64,000 nucleotides of DNA from Jaminaea rosea (Eukaryota > Basidiomycota > Exobasidiomycetes > Microstromatales), in the NCBI RefSeq assembly GCF_003144245.1, contig NW_020289980.1, forward strand, positions 434,001 to 498,000. The letters run 5' to 3'. The notes under the pieces were generated by a model, which was not told the origin of the DNA, did not search any database, and was given only the letters and a program-made list of their open reading frames with translations. The position numbers were made by a program, and so were the translations under genes. Numbering within the stretch: position 1 is the stretch's first letter; each line of letters begins with the position of its first letter. Shown in pieces: positions 42,671-52,027 of this stretch.

Positions 42671-44098
42671 ATGACTCTCTCATCTGCTGAATTGGCGCAA
42701 GACAGCAAAGGCGGCGGCCAAGCCATGCGAGCAGCAGGCGGCCAGCAGCTTGTAGTCTCGCAACCGCTCAACAACGGTACGCAAACAGCAAAGTTGACAA
42801 AGCAATCTTCATCCGACAATGACGGCGGTTCATTCAAAGATCAAGAACGAGGCGTCCTTGATCAGCGTTTCATCAATGCTCCTACGGGAATGATCAATCA
42901 ACAGTCGCTCAGCACCCCATCTACTACACTAGCTGGTCCCCCTCCAACTGGGGCTCGAGTCGTAGGTTCCTCTATCCTCTGGACGCGGCAAGACGACTTC
43001 AAACTCATCAGCGCTGTCAATAAGTGGGGTCATCATTGGACGGCAGTGCGAGACGAGCTGGGCTGCGCACCAGGGAGCTTCCCTCGCACCGTCAAGGCGA
43101 TTGAGCATCGCTACGCTCGCCTTGTACAGGAAGGCGTGGTAGAGAGCGTCATGGCGGCCCGAGCTTCATCATCGTCGTCATCGTCGTTGTCATCGTCAGC
43201 ATCTCGGGCTGCTCCTCGCCCCGCTGCCTACTCTAAGCAAACACCCAGCACAGCACCACCTCCTCCACGTCAGGCTTCACTCAAGGCGGGCTTGGCCAAG
43301 TCATCCGCTTCAGCCTCGAAACAATCTCTCACCACCCTCACGACTGCCAAGACAGCTCGTCGTCAGCCCCAAGCATGGACCGAACAAGAGACTGCCGTGG
43401 TACGCCAGCTCCAGCGCAAACACCCTGGTGACTCCACCGCCCTCGTCGATGCTTTCGTTGCTACATTTCCGGGCACGACTAGGAGCAAATCGTCTATTCA
43501 GAACAAGGCCTGGGACATGAACAGGGGGAAGACGAAAGATCGAGCTGTGGGAAAGAAGTATAAGGGAGAGGAGGACGATGATGACGATGGTGAGGAAGAC
43601 AGTGAGAGCGAAGAGAATGATGATAGCGAAGAGGAGGAGGAGCAAGAAACCGACGCAGAGCACAATGGCGTCAAGCAGAGTCAGATGCCCAGCGGGCCTG
43701 ACTGCACGAATAGCCTTCAACAGCAGCTCCCGGTCAATCTCGACACCTCGATCCACTACGAGCCCAGCGGCGTCCGCATTCAGCACCCGCCCTGGGGTTT
43801 CCACTTTAGCGTCTACTCGCCCACACACGTCAACATCAGTAGGGCAAAGTCGCAGCAGCAGGCCGCGTTCGCAATCGAGGTCACCGGCGAGGGAAGCATA
43901 CTCGCTCACAACCTGCCGGTGGGGACTAGATCGACCCTCACTATCGTGCCGATTGAGCTGGACGGGCTGAGTGAAGCTGATCAGGGAGGCGGTCGAGGTA
44001 CGGCAGTAGAGACGAGCTTTATCGGGCCTGATGGTTTCACGGTCCGATTTGTGTCTAGAACGGCAGGTAGAGGCGAAGGAGCGTGGCGAAGGGGCTGA
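42671..44098 (+). CDS. Array gene 4: two SANT repeats, acidic tract, PV domain
   Basis: Starts at the ATG at 42671 (context GCCGCC before ATG, MTLSSAELAQDSK), giving 475 residues. The frame is open 60 codons upstream through a pyrimidine-rich leader that does not look coding. SANT 1 (about 102-160) reads ILWTRQDDFKLISAVNKWG, then HHWTAVRDELG and RTVKAIEHRYARL, with the classic spaced aromatic residues. SANT 2 (about 234-290) reads QAWTEQETAVVRQLQRKH, then FVATFPGTTRSKSSIQNKAW. An acidic Asp/Glu tract follows (about 299-330). The PV domain (about 356-470) contains GFHFSVYSPTHV, AAFAIEVTGEGSILAHNLPV and FIGPDGFTVRFVS. Single exon. Its 3' end faces RRP1. Confidence 0.87.
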   Translation: MTLSSAELAQDSKGGGQAMRAAGGQQLVVSQPLNNGTQTAKLTKQSSSDNDGGSFKDQERGVLDQRFINAPTGMINQQSLSTPSTTLAGPPPTGARVVGSSILWTRQDDFKLISAVNKWGHHWTAVRDELGCAPGSFPRTVKAIEHRYARLVQEGVVESVMAARASSSSSSSLSSSASRAAPRPAAYSKQTPSTAPPPPRQASLKAGLAKSSASASKQSLTTLTTAKTARRQPQAWTEQETAVVRQLQRKHPGDSTALVDAFVATFPGTTRSKSSIQNKAWDMNRGKTKDRAVGKKYKGEEDDDDDGEEDSESEENDDSEEEEEQETDAEHNGVKQSQMPSGPDCTNSLQQQLPVNLDTSIHYEPSGVRIQHPPWGFHFSVYSPTHVNISRAKSQQQAAFAIEVTGEGSILAHNLPVGTRSTLTIVPIELDGLSEADQGGGRGTAVETSFIGPDGFTVRFVSRTAGRGEGAWRRG

Positions 44099-44273
44099 GA
44101 CCGGCGTGGAACGGTGATGAGGAAGAAGCGAGAAAAGGTAAAGGCCCTCCAATGTCATGGCTTAATCGAAGGCTTGAAGACGAGAGGCCTCTCAAGCCTT
44201 TGAAGCAGGTGACGAGGTTTCAATTGACCCGCAAAGAGGTACAGCGAGTGACAATAAATTGTGCCTCAGATAT

Positions 44274-45716
44274 CTACTCGTCATCCTCCTCGTCCTCTTC
44301 CTCCTCGCGCCTCTCTCTCTCCTTCTGGCACAGGGCATACAGCCTTCTTCTCCTCTGCGGCAACGCGTCCGCCCGACTAGCTGCCTCGAAGAGCAATTGA
44401 TACACAGCCTTGCGCAGCGCGAGTGGTGATTGGCCTGTCTTGCGCGCTGCAGAGAGAATTTGAGGGTAGGTGACATCGTTCTCCTCCTCTTCCTCCTCAG
44501 CGTCGGTCTTGCGTCTCTTGGCGCTTCTCCCTCCTTCGTCATCGTCGCCTTCGTCCTGGCTAGCTGCTGCGACCAGGCAATCGTCCAGCAGAGGTTGCAG
44601 AACGTTGTCCATAATCTTGTCGTATACCGTAGACGAATGACAAGTAGCCACCGTCCTCGCCATCGGTTGAAGAAGGGCAGTGAGGGAGAAGCTCGCCTCG
44701 CTGCTTTCCTCCCCATCCTCCTTCTCATCCTCACTCGCACTGCCCAGTGCTCTTTCCAATTCCTCCAAATATACATCCGTCAAATGGTACGTCAAGCTAT
44801 CCGGCACCTTCGGGTCATTGGCACACAATGGCCCTCCGCCTTCCGACTTGACCAGTAGGCGTCCAAAGTGCTCCACAGAGGCGGGGTCCCATGCATCACG
44901 CGCCAGGAGGCGGAAAGCTGCGTTGATGAAGCGACGGAGGAGGAGATAGAACTTGTTGATCCTGAAGAGCAAGAAGCAAGGACGGGCTCAGAGGTCAGCA
45001 AGAGCTTGAGAGAGGTGCGGTGGGAACATGGAGACTCACCGCCACTTGTCTAGTCCACTCCACTCCCGAGCCATGGCATCCCAGAACCCTTCCAGCATGG
45101 CCAAGCCACCTCGTACACGCATGGGGATCTCACCCGCTGAGCCCTCGAAGCCAGCGACGGCCGGAGCAGGCACGCGGGATGTACCTGGGACGGTCAGAAC
45201 AAGGTCGGCCAACTCCTGTGCGAGTGCTTGCTGAACAAGGGGTTTGTCTGACATCCAGAAGCCTGCGAAGCGACCAAGCGCCAAAATAACAGAAGTTCAA
45301 CAACTTTAAGTGATAGTATATGCGGCTGAGCTCAGGCCGACTCACAGTAGAAGATCCCTTTCCACAATTTGGCCATCTCGAGTCTAGATATGGGCTGGTC
45401 TCCCGTTTGGGCCAAGAAGGAGGCCAGGGAGCGAACGGCTGCGTCTCTTGTGCGCTTTTCTGAGAGATGAGGACAAGAACGGGTCTGGTGTCAATATTGG
45501 TGGTAAGAAGGGTTGGGCGCCATGAGAAGGCAGGCGCATACACTCACCCGTCGAAGCAAGCAACTTGCCCATCGGCAGAACCGCAGCCTCGGCCGTCTGC
45601 TCCTGACCCTTTCCTGTTGTCGCTGCGGCATCGGCCCCCTTCTGCACCCGCTTTCCCGTAGCTCTACTCGAAGACGCTCTTGATCCCGACGCTGATGCTG
45701 ACGAAGAAGGGGCCAT
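44274..45716 (-). CDS. RRP1: RRP1 / Nop52-family rRNA processing protein, 4 exons
   Basis: Nucleolar protein needed for 27S pre-rRNA processing and 60S subunit assembly. Exons are 45716-45548, 45459-45346, 45262-45040 and 44961-44274; the three introns (88, 83, 78 nt) all start GTGAGT and end in CAG. They join to 397 residues. Family segments: MGKLLASTGEKRTRDAAVRS, then MAKLWKGIFYCFWMSDKPLV (built across intron 2), WSGLDKWRINKFYLLLRRFI (built across intron 3), and YDKIMDNVLQPLL, followed by an acidic linker with a KRRKT basic patch and the tail LRKAVYQLLFEAA. It is unrelated to its neighbours yet sits inside the SANT array, convergent with gene 4 and divergent from gene 5. Confidence 0.95.
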
Positions 45717-45982
45717 GCTGGTCGTGATGATGATGATGACGGTGGTGAAGATGCGAAGCTCGATTGCTCCCTCGGTCCGCTCGTCCAAAATCTCAAATCT
45801 GAGTCCGACTTTCCTTCCCGCCCCACGTGGCGAGGCATCAAGGTGAAGGTCTGTACTTTTGTCTCGCTTGAGTGGGAGAGACGGGAGAGACGTCGAGTTG
45901 GACTCACTAGCTTGCTTTGATCCTTCATGATCGGTCCAACACTTCATCATCAGCCTGCCATCGTCGCGACCTAGAGAGGGAG

Positions 45983-46816
45983 ATGGCTAATCGAGCCCCA
46001 TCGTCCAGTAAGGGCGGCAAACAAGGCGTCATGGATTCTGCTGTCCGCAGGCCGGCCACCAGATCGACCTCAAAGTTGACCACGAGCGCGTTATCACGAG
46101 ATGCTATACAGCCGTCTTCTTCCTCGTCAGCTCCACCATGGACGCCGGATGAAGACGCACTGATTATCGGCTGGATCATTCGTTACTGCAATGTAGAGGA
46201 GTATCAAATGAAGATCGCAGGCTGGTACCGATATTACAGCTCAGTGTGGGGTGTCGAGAGAACGCCTCAGCGCAGCCACATTGAGATCGCAGAGCGTGCC
46301 AAGCGCCTACAGCGAGAACGGGACAGTTACAACCTGTCTGTACTGCCGCCCACGCGCTATTGGCAGCAAAAGTCGTTCAGAGAGTCGAGACAAGGTCCGC
46401 TCTGGGGCGACGTTGACGAGACCGACTCTTCTGCTGAAGATGAGGAGGATGAGGATGGCGATGGCGATGGCGCGGATTCCGACGAAGGGGAAAGCGAGGC
46501 AGAGATTCACGATCACGACAGCGAGGATGAAGGAAGTGACGGCAAGGCGTTGAGCGGTGATGCAGTGGTGGAGCCGCGGGCGGACATGAAGCCTAGGCCA
46601 ACACAGGTTATCGAGCTGGATGAGGACGAGGGGGACGACAAAGCGGACAAGCAGCAGAAGCAGCATCGGGATGGCTCCGTAGATGTAGGTAAAGGCAAAC
46701 GCAAGGCAAAGATTCAGGTTCAAGGCGAATGCAAGCGGCTTAGAGTGCAAAGACACTCGAATGGATCCAACACGATCACCTACTCCGGCAGAGGCAAGCT
46801 CCGCATCTCCTTCTGA
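45983..46816 (+). CDS. Array gene 5: short SANT-like protein with KRLRV tail
   Basis: From the ATG at 45983 (MANRAPSSSKGG) it has 277 residues; the frame is open to 45917. One SANT-like segment lies at about 51-115 (PPWTPDEDALIIGWIIRY, then SHIEIAERAKRLQRE). A long acidic tract rich in Asp/Glu/Ser/Gly follows (about 148-188), then a Lys/Gln-rich stretch. The last 27 residues read KRLRVQRHSNGSNTITYSG and end KLRISF. That tail, not the full PV domain, is shared with genes 6 and 7. Divergent from RRP1 with about 266 bp between starts, so the two may share a promoter. Function unknown; single exon. Confidence 0.78.
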   Translation: MANRAPSSSKGGKQGVMDSAVRRPATRSTSKLTTSALSRDAIQPSSSSSAPPWTPDEDALIIGWIIRYCNVEEYQMKIAGWYRYYSSVWGVERTPQRSHIEIAERAKRLQRERDSYNLSVLPPTRYWQQKSFRESRQGPLWGDVDETDSSAEDEEDEDGDGDGADSDEGESEAEIHDHDSEDEGSDGKALSGDAVVEPRADMKPRPTQVIELDEDEGDDKADKQQKQHRDGSVDVGKGKRKAKIQVQGECKRLRVQRHSNGSNTITYSGRGKLRISF

Positions 46817-47399
46817 TGCTCTAGAAGCAGGCTCGCAACATCATGTGCCACCTGCTGGAGAAGGGAAGGCGAGCAAGTGTGAGGAGACAAAACGAGGACG
46901 ATTGGCATCCGCAGCAAGCATCGATGTCGATCACTCCTCAACGTATCACCATACAATCTCATACCCTTTTCATCCTTCCTGGACGTGAGATAGCCAAGCC
47001 TTGATGTACGCCAGGCGCTGGAAAGCTCAACGAGCGCAGACGATGAGCGCGAGTATCGTCAAACGGGCTACCTTCACAAGAATCCCCCCTGCCATGGCGA
47101 GGAAGCGAGACATCTCCATTTGATCTCCTCAGTCTGTCCCAGCATCTTCCATCATGATTCTGATCGCTGTCGAGCAATGACTGTACAGTACAGTGTTGAG
47201 TCCAAACATTAGCACGAGAGCGCACAACATCTGTGACGCACAGCCGTCAATGGCGCTGGTGCTCCAGTTGAGTGGATGGGCTAGCTGAAATTACACAGAC
47301 AGAAGCAGAGGCTCGAACAGGTGAACAAGACATTGAGGGCTGAAGCTTCATACTGCGACGTAGGGCTTACTTTCAGGCCCGGACTCTCCTCTCGCTCGC
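46817..47399. other. Convergent 3' spacer, array genes 5-6
   Basis: About 583 bp between two convergent genes. It contains one CTGTACAG palindrome (47181-47188) directly followed by a second TACAG. No gene seen. Confidence 0.55.
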
Positions 47400-48098
47400 T
47401 CAGAAGTCAATATGAATGGTACCATCTGAGGGCACGTAGCTGACGCGAGTACCCTTCGTTGCCCCTCGGACGCGAAGACGCTTGCGCTTTATCTGAACAT
47501 CAATGGATCCTTGGGTCGTATTGTCTGGCGAGCTGGTGCTGCGCGAGCTCCTCTTGCTCTTCTTCCTCTTCTTGCGGCTCTCGTTGATGCTCACATTCTT
47601 CTGCTGTGTGACGATGTCTGCCGTAGCCACTGACTGCACGTTGGCTTCTTCACTCGAGATGGCCTCGGACGGCAGCCAGAGAGAGGTCTGGGCCGGTACT
47701 TTCGAAAGAGCCACTGCGTATCGAGCTGCCTCATCCTGCAAGAGCTTGCACCTCATGATGATGTCTTCGCGGCTGGGAGGAGGATTCTCGTTGATGGCGA
47801 AGTTGTGTGCATAGCGGGGAAACTCTGTGCTGATCTTCATGCCGGCCTCATTGACGTCGAGCTGACGGACCATCAGACGCAAGAGGTAAGCATAGTCGTG
47901 CCGAGTCCAGTCGCGAGTGTTCGTAGCAGAGGCGGAGCCGGCCGCGGGTGCGGGATCCAAAGCTTTTTCTGTGGCAGCGGCAGCGGATTCACCGCTGTTA
48001 GGAGGCACAGGCCTGTCGTCCGGCATTTTGACAATTCGTTCCGTGGCGATAGACGGATGGCACCGCCTTGAAGCCTTTGGTAGAATCCGAGAGGTCAC
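47400..48098 (-). CDS. Array gene 6: short SANT-like protein with KRLRV tail
   Basis: Frame of 232 residues from 48098, or 208 from the ATG at 48026 (MPDDRPVPPNSGE). A degenerate SANT-like segment lies near 62-130 of the longer form (RDWTRHDYAYLLRLMVRQLD, then REDIIMRCKLLQDEAARY). A basic patch (SRKKRKKSKRSSRS) suggests nuclear import. The end reads KRKRLRVRGATKGTRVSYVP, then SDGTIHIDF, clearly like gene 7 (KRLRV...LPTDGSVRVEL). It is one of only two array genes on the minus strand and is head-to-head with gene 7, so the pair may be an inverted duplication. Function unknown; single exon. Confidence 0.76.
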   Translation of the reverse strand: MTSRILPKASRRCHPSIATERIVKMPDDRPVPPNSGESAAAATEKALDPAPAAGSASATNTRDWTRHDYAYLLRLMVRQLDVNEAGMKISTEFPRYAHNFAINENPPPSREDIIMRCKLLQDEAARYAVALSKVPAQTSLWLPSEAISSEEANVQSVATADIVTQQKNVSINESRKKRKKSKRSSRSTSSPDNTTQGSIDVQIKRKRLRVRGATKGTRVSYVPSDGTIHIDF

Positions 48099-48430
48099 AG
48101 CGATTGAGGCAAGACCTGGCTGAGTCGCAGAAGGGGAGCAAAGCCTTTAAAGGAGGTCGATGACAATGACAAAGATGCTGCACGAGCGGTGGCGATTCTG
48201 TAGTTCGAGGTGGCGAAGAGAAGTTGACTGAAGAAAGGGCGATGCTTTGCGAATGGAAGGTAGGAAGCGGAAGAGGACCCAGGGCGCGACGAATCCACTC
48301 GCATCTTGAGCAAGCCGATCGTTGCCTCCTCTGCTCCCTTTCCGTCCTGGCACGCGTCTCACCTCTTGAACCCTCACTTCACGACCTCAGCACCTCAGCG
48401 CCTCTTTGCTCCTTCTACAGTACCAAGACC
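48099..48430. other. Divergent promoter between array genes 6 and 7
   Basis: About 330-400 bp depending on the start of gene 6. The 100 bp before gene 7 are pyrimidine-rich, as expected of a 5' leader. Nothing else seen. Confidence 0.5.
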
Positions 48431-49363
48431 ATGGCCGTCTCTGACTCGCAAGGGTCGCTAGACCCTCGTCTGCGCCCCAAGAAAGCGCTGCCCAATGTTC
48501 AGCGTGTCGGCTCCTCCCCTTTGCACGAAAGCAGTGCGACGCCTCCTGCCCTGGCTTCCCTCAGGACAGCCAACGCTTGGAAGCTCGCTGCATCTCTCCC
48601 CGACAAGACCCCAACTGGTCCTCGCAGCCTAAACTCTCACCTTGAGAGCCTCAACCAAGTCGCTTCACGTGTGGCACCTGCCCCTTCTGCCATTAGTAGT
48701 GCTCCGGTCCCTTCGAAGTCTCCCCCTCAACCCGCGCTTCAAGGCCCTGCGTCTTTCACCGAGTGGAGCCAGCAAGACTACATCGTCCTCTATCGTGCTC
48801 TGGCCTCATGCATCCCCCTCGAACTTCATGCGCCAGAGGTAGTCGACGCCTTCAACAGCCGCAGCGCCATCACTCGATGTCGCGAGGATATCTTGGCCAG
48901 GGCTCTCGAGATTCAACAGAGGCCCATTGAGCCCGCGCTCAAAGGGAAATCAGACGCTGCTCATGCTGGCAATTCGTCTGTCATCAAGGACGCAGGCACT
49001 ACAAATGCAGCACAGCTTGCTGGTGTCAGCGCCGCAGCAGCAGCCATGACCCCCATCGATGCAGCCAAGAGCACTGGGTCCAGCAAGCAAACCCTCGATC
49101 CCACGGGCAGCAGCAATTTAGCAAACAGTAGCCAAAATGCCGGCCCCCATGGCAGCGAGCACAAGAGAGATGAGCCTCAGCCTGCTGAGCACGCAACCAG
49201 CGCCTCAAGCAAGTCACGTTCTCCTCGCCAGCACGGTGGGCGTGACGGCCCTGCCCTCATCCTGGAATCGGACAGGAAGCGCCTCAGGGTCGAAGTTGCA
49301 CCAAGGGCTAGCAAATTTCTCTACCTCCCTACTGATGGTAGCGTCCGCGTCGAGCTGCCCTAG
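48431..49363 (+). CDS. Array gene 7: short SANT-like protein with KRLRV tail
   Basis: From the ATG at 48431 (MAVSDSQGSLDPRLRPKK) it has 310 residues; the upstream open frame looks like leader. A degenerate SANT-like segment (about 109-170) reads TEWSQQDYIVLYRALASCIP, then ITRCREDILARALEIQQ, matching gene 6 in spacing (W-x2-DY and the C-R-E-D-I/L step). The middle is Ala/Ser/Gly-rich. The end reads DRKRLRVEVAPRASKF, then LYLPTDGSVRVELP. The full PV domain is missing. Likely the direct paralogue of gene 6, in opposite orientation. Function unknown; single exon. Confidence 0.77.
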   Translation: MAVSDSQGSLDPRLRPKKALPNVQRVGSSPLHESSATPPALASLRTANAWKLAASLPDKTPTGPRSLNSHLESLNQVASRVAPAPSAISSAPVPSKSPPQPALQGPASFTEWSQQDYIVLYRALASCIPLELHAPEVVDAFNSRSAITRCREDILARALEIQQRPIEPALKGKSDAAHAGNSSVIKDAGTTNAAQLAGVSAAAAAMTPIDAAKSTGSSKQTLDPTGSSNLANSSQNAGPHGSEHKRDEPQPAEHATSASSKSRSPRQHGGRDGPALILESDRKRLRVEVAPRASKFLYLPTDGSVRVELP

Positions 49364-50102
49364 AGGCTGCTTCGTGGCTCACTTTCGACTGGTTGATGCG
49401 GTGGCGTGTGAGAGACAACGAAGGCAACTCATTTTGGAGTGGGGGTTGCGTTGTCTCCTCATCAATGCCCGTCCGATCCAGCAATGTACATCCTCTCAAT
49501 GTGCTTGCCGGGCAATAAAATCCCATCCATCATCGCCGACGCCTCTCAGAGCTCCGAGTGCACATTATCTGACATCCTCGCCGGACCTGTCGAGGGCAAG
49601 ACGGACCGAGCGTTTCCCCGCCGGCTCTTTGTGCTGCCTTGTCTGCAAAGATGCACAGGAGCCGCAAAAATACTGTAGTGAGTAAAGCCCTTGACGGAGA
49701 CGTCCTGTACGAGAAGACAAGAAAAGGATGGAGAGGTCCGTGCAGGGGCCCAGTGATCCCCGCCAGACTAGCGAAGCAGCTTTTGGCCGCTAGGCAAGCC
49801 TTCAAGGGCTAATCGCGGCACGGCTGATTGCGACACGGAATGAAGGTCGCTCATCTCTTCCTCCATCACCAGAAGGATCGCTCTCAATCAGACCCGAGAG
49901 TCTCGGGGGAGACAACGGTAATGGTTTCTCAAGCCCTGTCTCCCGGATGTGATCCTCGATTGTTTACTGCAAAGCCTTCATCCCCAACAATTTCGACCAG
50001 GGGAAAAATAAAGGCCAACATCACCTTTGCGATCGCGAGGAGGCCTCTTGCTTCGCCCAGTCAATCGTGAGCACATCCTTCACTTGCAGGCGGCTGCCTC
50101 CA
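49364..50102. other. Intergenic, array genes 7-8
   Basis: About 740 bp. Short overlapping frames occur in both directions, none resembling the array family or a known protein. Confidence 0.5.
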
Positions 50103-51455
50103 ATGCCTTTACAGCGACCTCAGGGAGGCCACGAGGAGCACTACGAGCAGAACGATGCTGGGAGCCCGTGGACCTCACCCCTAACGAAAGCGAGCGGGAT
50201 CATCGCTATTGCCAACGCAGCGGCCAGCAATTCACCTCCTTGCAATGCCTCGCAGCAGTCGCGAGAAAGCAGCACCGAGCTCACCAGCGATGACGCGTCG
50301 CCGCCTGTTCCAACAAAGTGGACTGGCCAAGAAAGCGAATTGCTTCTCAAAGCTGTTGCCCGATATGGCCTGGGCTGGCCGAAGGTCGCGCGCAAGCTAG
50401 CCGAACAAGCAGCCGTATCACGCAGCGCGGGCGCGGCCCGCCATCGATACGAGCGCTTGCTCGACAATGGCCAGATCCCGGTCTCGATTCAGAGGGGGTC
50501 CGCATTGGCTTCGAAATCTAGTCTACATGGATGCCGAAAGGACAGTACGGCGCAGTCAATGCGCGATCATCGCCCCCGGACCACCGGCAGCTCGGCCCCT
50601 TCGAAGGCAGCCGATAGAGGCAGATTCTGGAGCGAAAGAGAGCAAGATGAGCTGTGCAACATCGCTATGAGGCGTGAGCGTATGGGGTTTCGTCCTTCAC
50701 ACGCTGTATATGCTGAGTTCCGCAGGGCATTTCGAGGGACCAAGAAGACAAAAGAAGAGGTCATGAAGAAGTACAAGGAGTTTTGTGTCAAAGGAGATGA
50801 CAGCTCGAGCGAGGAGGACGAGGAGTCGAGCGGGGAGGAAAGCAACAGCGATGAAGAGGGGACGGGCGCGGGCGAGGAGGATGACGACGATCGGGGCACA
50901 ACAGACAACTCGACGAGGCGTTCGAGTGGCGCACTTAGCGCTGAAGGCAATGGCAGGAGCTTGACGAGGGTTGCCAATCAGTGCAAGCACCAAGCTTCTA
51001 CGTCGTCTAGCAACAGTTGGTCCAGGGTGCCCCTCCCTCCACCGCACTCGAATATCACCCTTCCCTCCCCTCGTCCGCCTTCGCTGGCCAGGCTAGACAG
51101 CATCGCCCCCTCCGTGCACTACACCATCCATCACACGTCAAACGGGGTCACCTTGACGTCCTGCCCGCCGGGCTTAGGCATCGCAATCTACTCTCCCTGG
51201 TCCATCAGCTTCATGAGCACGGAGCAGCTTTCCAGACTAACGCAGCCTTCAGCGGCTCAACATGAGCAGCCAGCCTTCGCCTTCAAGATCGAAGACGACA
51301 GGTCAGTGCAGCTTGTGACTTGGCCGAGGGTTACGTCCAGCAGGGTTCAGCTGGTAGAGGAAGGAGAACATGTCGCAGGGGGCGGTAGACGGGGTATGCA
51401 GACCGAGATCGTGGGTCCGGATGGATTTCGAGTGAAGCTTGTGGCGTGGGATTGA
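50103..51455 (+). CDS. Array gene 8: two SANT repeats, acidic tract, PV domain
   Basis: From the first in-frame ATG at 50103 (MPLQRPQGGHEEHYEQ) it has 450 residues. SANT 1 (about 72-125): TKWTGQESELLLKAVARYG, then WPKVARKLAEQ and GAARHRYERLL. SANT 2 (about 173-230): RFWSEREQDELCNIAMRR, then YAEFRRAFRGTKKTKEEV. An acidic tract lies at about 232-266. The PV domain (about 338-450) is clear: VTLTSCPPGLGIAIYSPW, EQPAFAFKI, SVQLVTWP and IVGPDGFRVKLVAWD. The GTSTS step is replaced by VTSSR. From this gene rightward the PV domain is closest to the consensus. Single exon; function unknown. Confidence 0.87.
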   Translation: MPLQRPQGGHEEHYEQNDAGSPWTSPLTKASGIIAIANAAASNSPPCNASQQSRESSTELTSDDASPPVPTKWTGQESELLLKAVARYGLGWPKVARKLAEQAAVSRSAGAARHRYERLLDNGQIPVSIQRGSALASKSSLHGCRKDSTAQSMRDHRPRTTGSSAPSKAADRGRFWSEREQDELCNIAMRRERMGFRPSHAVYAEFRRAFRGTKKTKEEVMKKYKEFCVKGDDSSSEEDEESSGEESNSDEEGTGAGEEDDDDRGTTDNSTRRSSGALSAEGNGRSLTRVANQCKHQASTSSSNSWSRVPLPPPHSNITLPSPRPPSLARLDSIAPSVHYTIHHTSNGVTLTSCPPGLGIAIYSPWSISFMSTEQLSRLTQPSAAQHEQPAFAFKIEDDRSVQLVTWPRVTSSRVQLVEEGEHVAGGGRRGMQTEIVGPDGFRVKLVAWD

Positions 51456-52027
51456 AAGGGAAGTCGCTTTGACCTCACCTCTTGGTGGTCGGCCCTGGTA
51501 ATGTCCGTCTTCGTGGAAACAGATTTGCCGCGTGGTCCCAGTGCAGGGCGTTAGGGGCTGCGAAACACTGTGGGTGGGACAATGTCATCACCGCCGTGTG
51601 CAATTAGCGCAGAAGCGGACGCAGCACGACCCGAGAAACAAGCACAAGACATCAACAGCTTCCAATGCGCTAGGTCTGAGCTAGGCTCTGCGACCGGACC
51701 GCGGCAGGCAGTACGATATCCCCACAAGTGAGCGCCTCTTTGCATTCCAGTTACATTGTTCGATCACGATCCTTGTGTGCTTTCGTGATACTGATACCGT
51801 GGAAGATCCGTCAAAGTCGAAAAAGCATGAGAACGCGAACAAAGGAGCCGTGTTGCTTTGTCCCCACGCCCAGCGGCCAAACCTCAGAGAGGCGGGCGGC
51901 CGCCCGCAGGGCGGAAAGGAAGTGGCCCGCCCGAGTGTTGGACCACTCGATCTGGCGAGGCTTTCAAGACGTCGTTACACTGCGTCTGTCACCATCTCAT
52001 CATCTTTTGCCTCACCGACCATTTCTC
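51456..52027. other. Intergenic, array genes 8-9
   Basis: About 570 bp. The frame of gene 9 is open back to 51728, but without an ATG that leads into recognisable sequence before 52028, apart from one at 51827. Read as promoter and leader. Confidence 0.5.

Noticed and set aside
46743-46760. Frame continuing past gene 5's KRLRV into a second small ORF (46761-46988)
   Set aside because: Out of frame, no family resemblance; the KRLRV tail already ends gene 5 as in genes 6 and 7.
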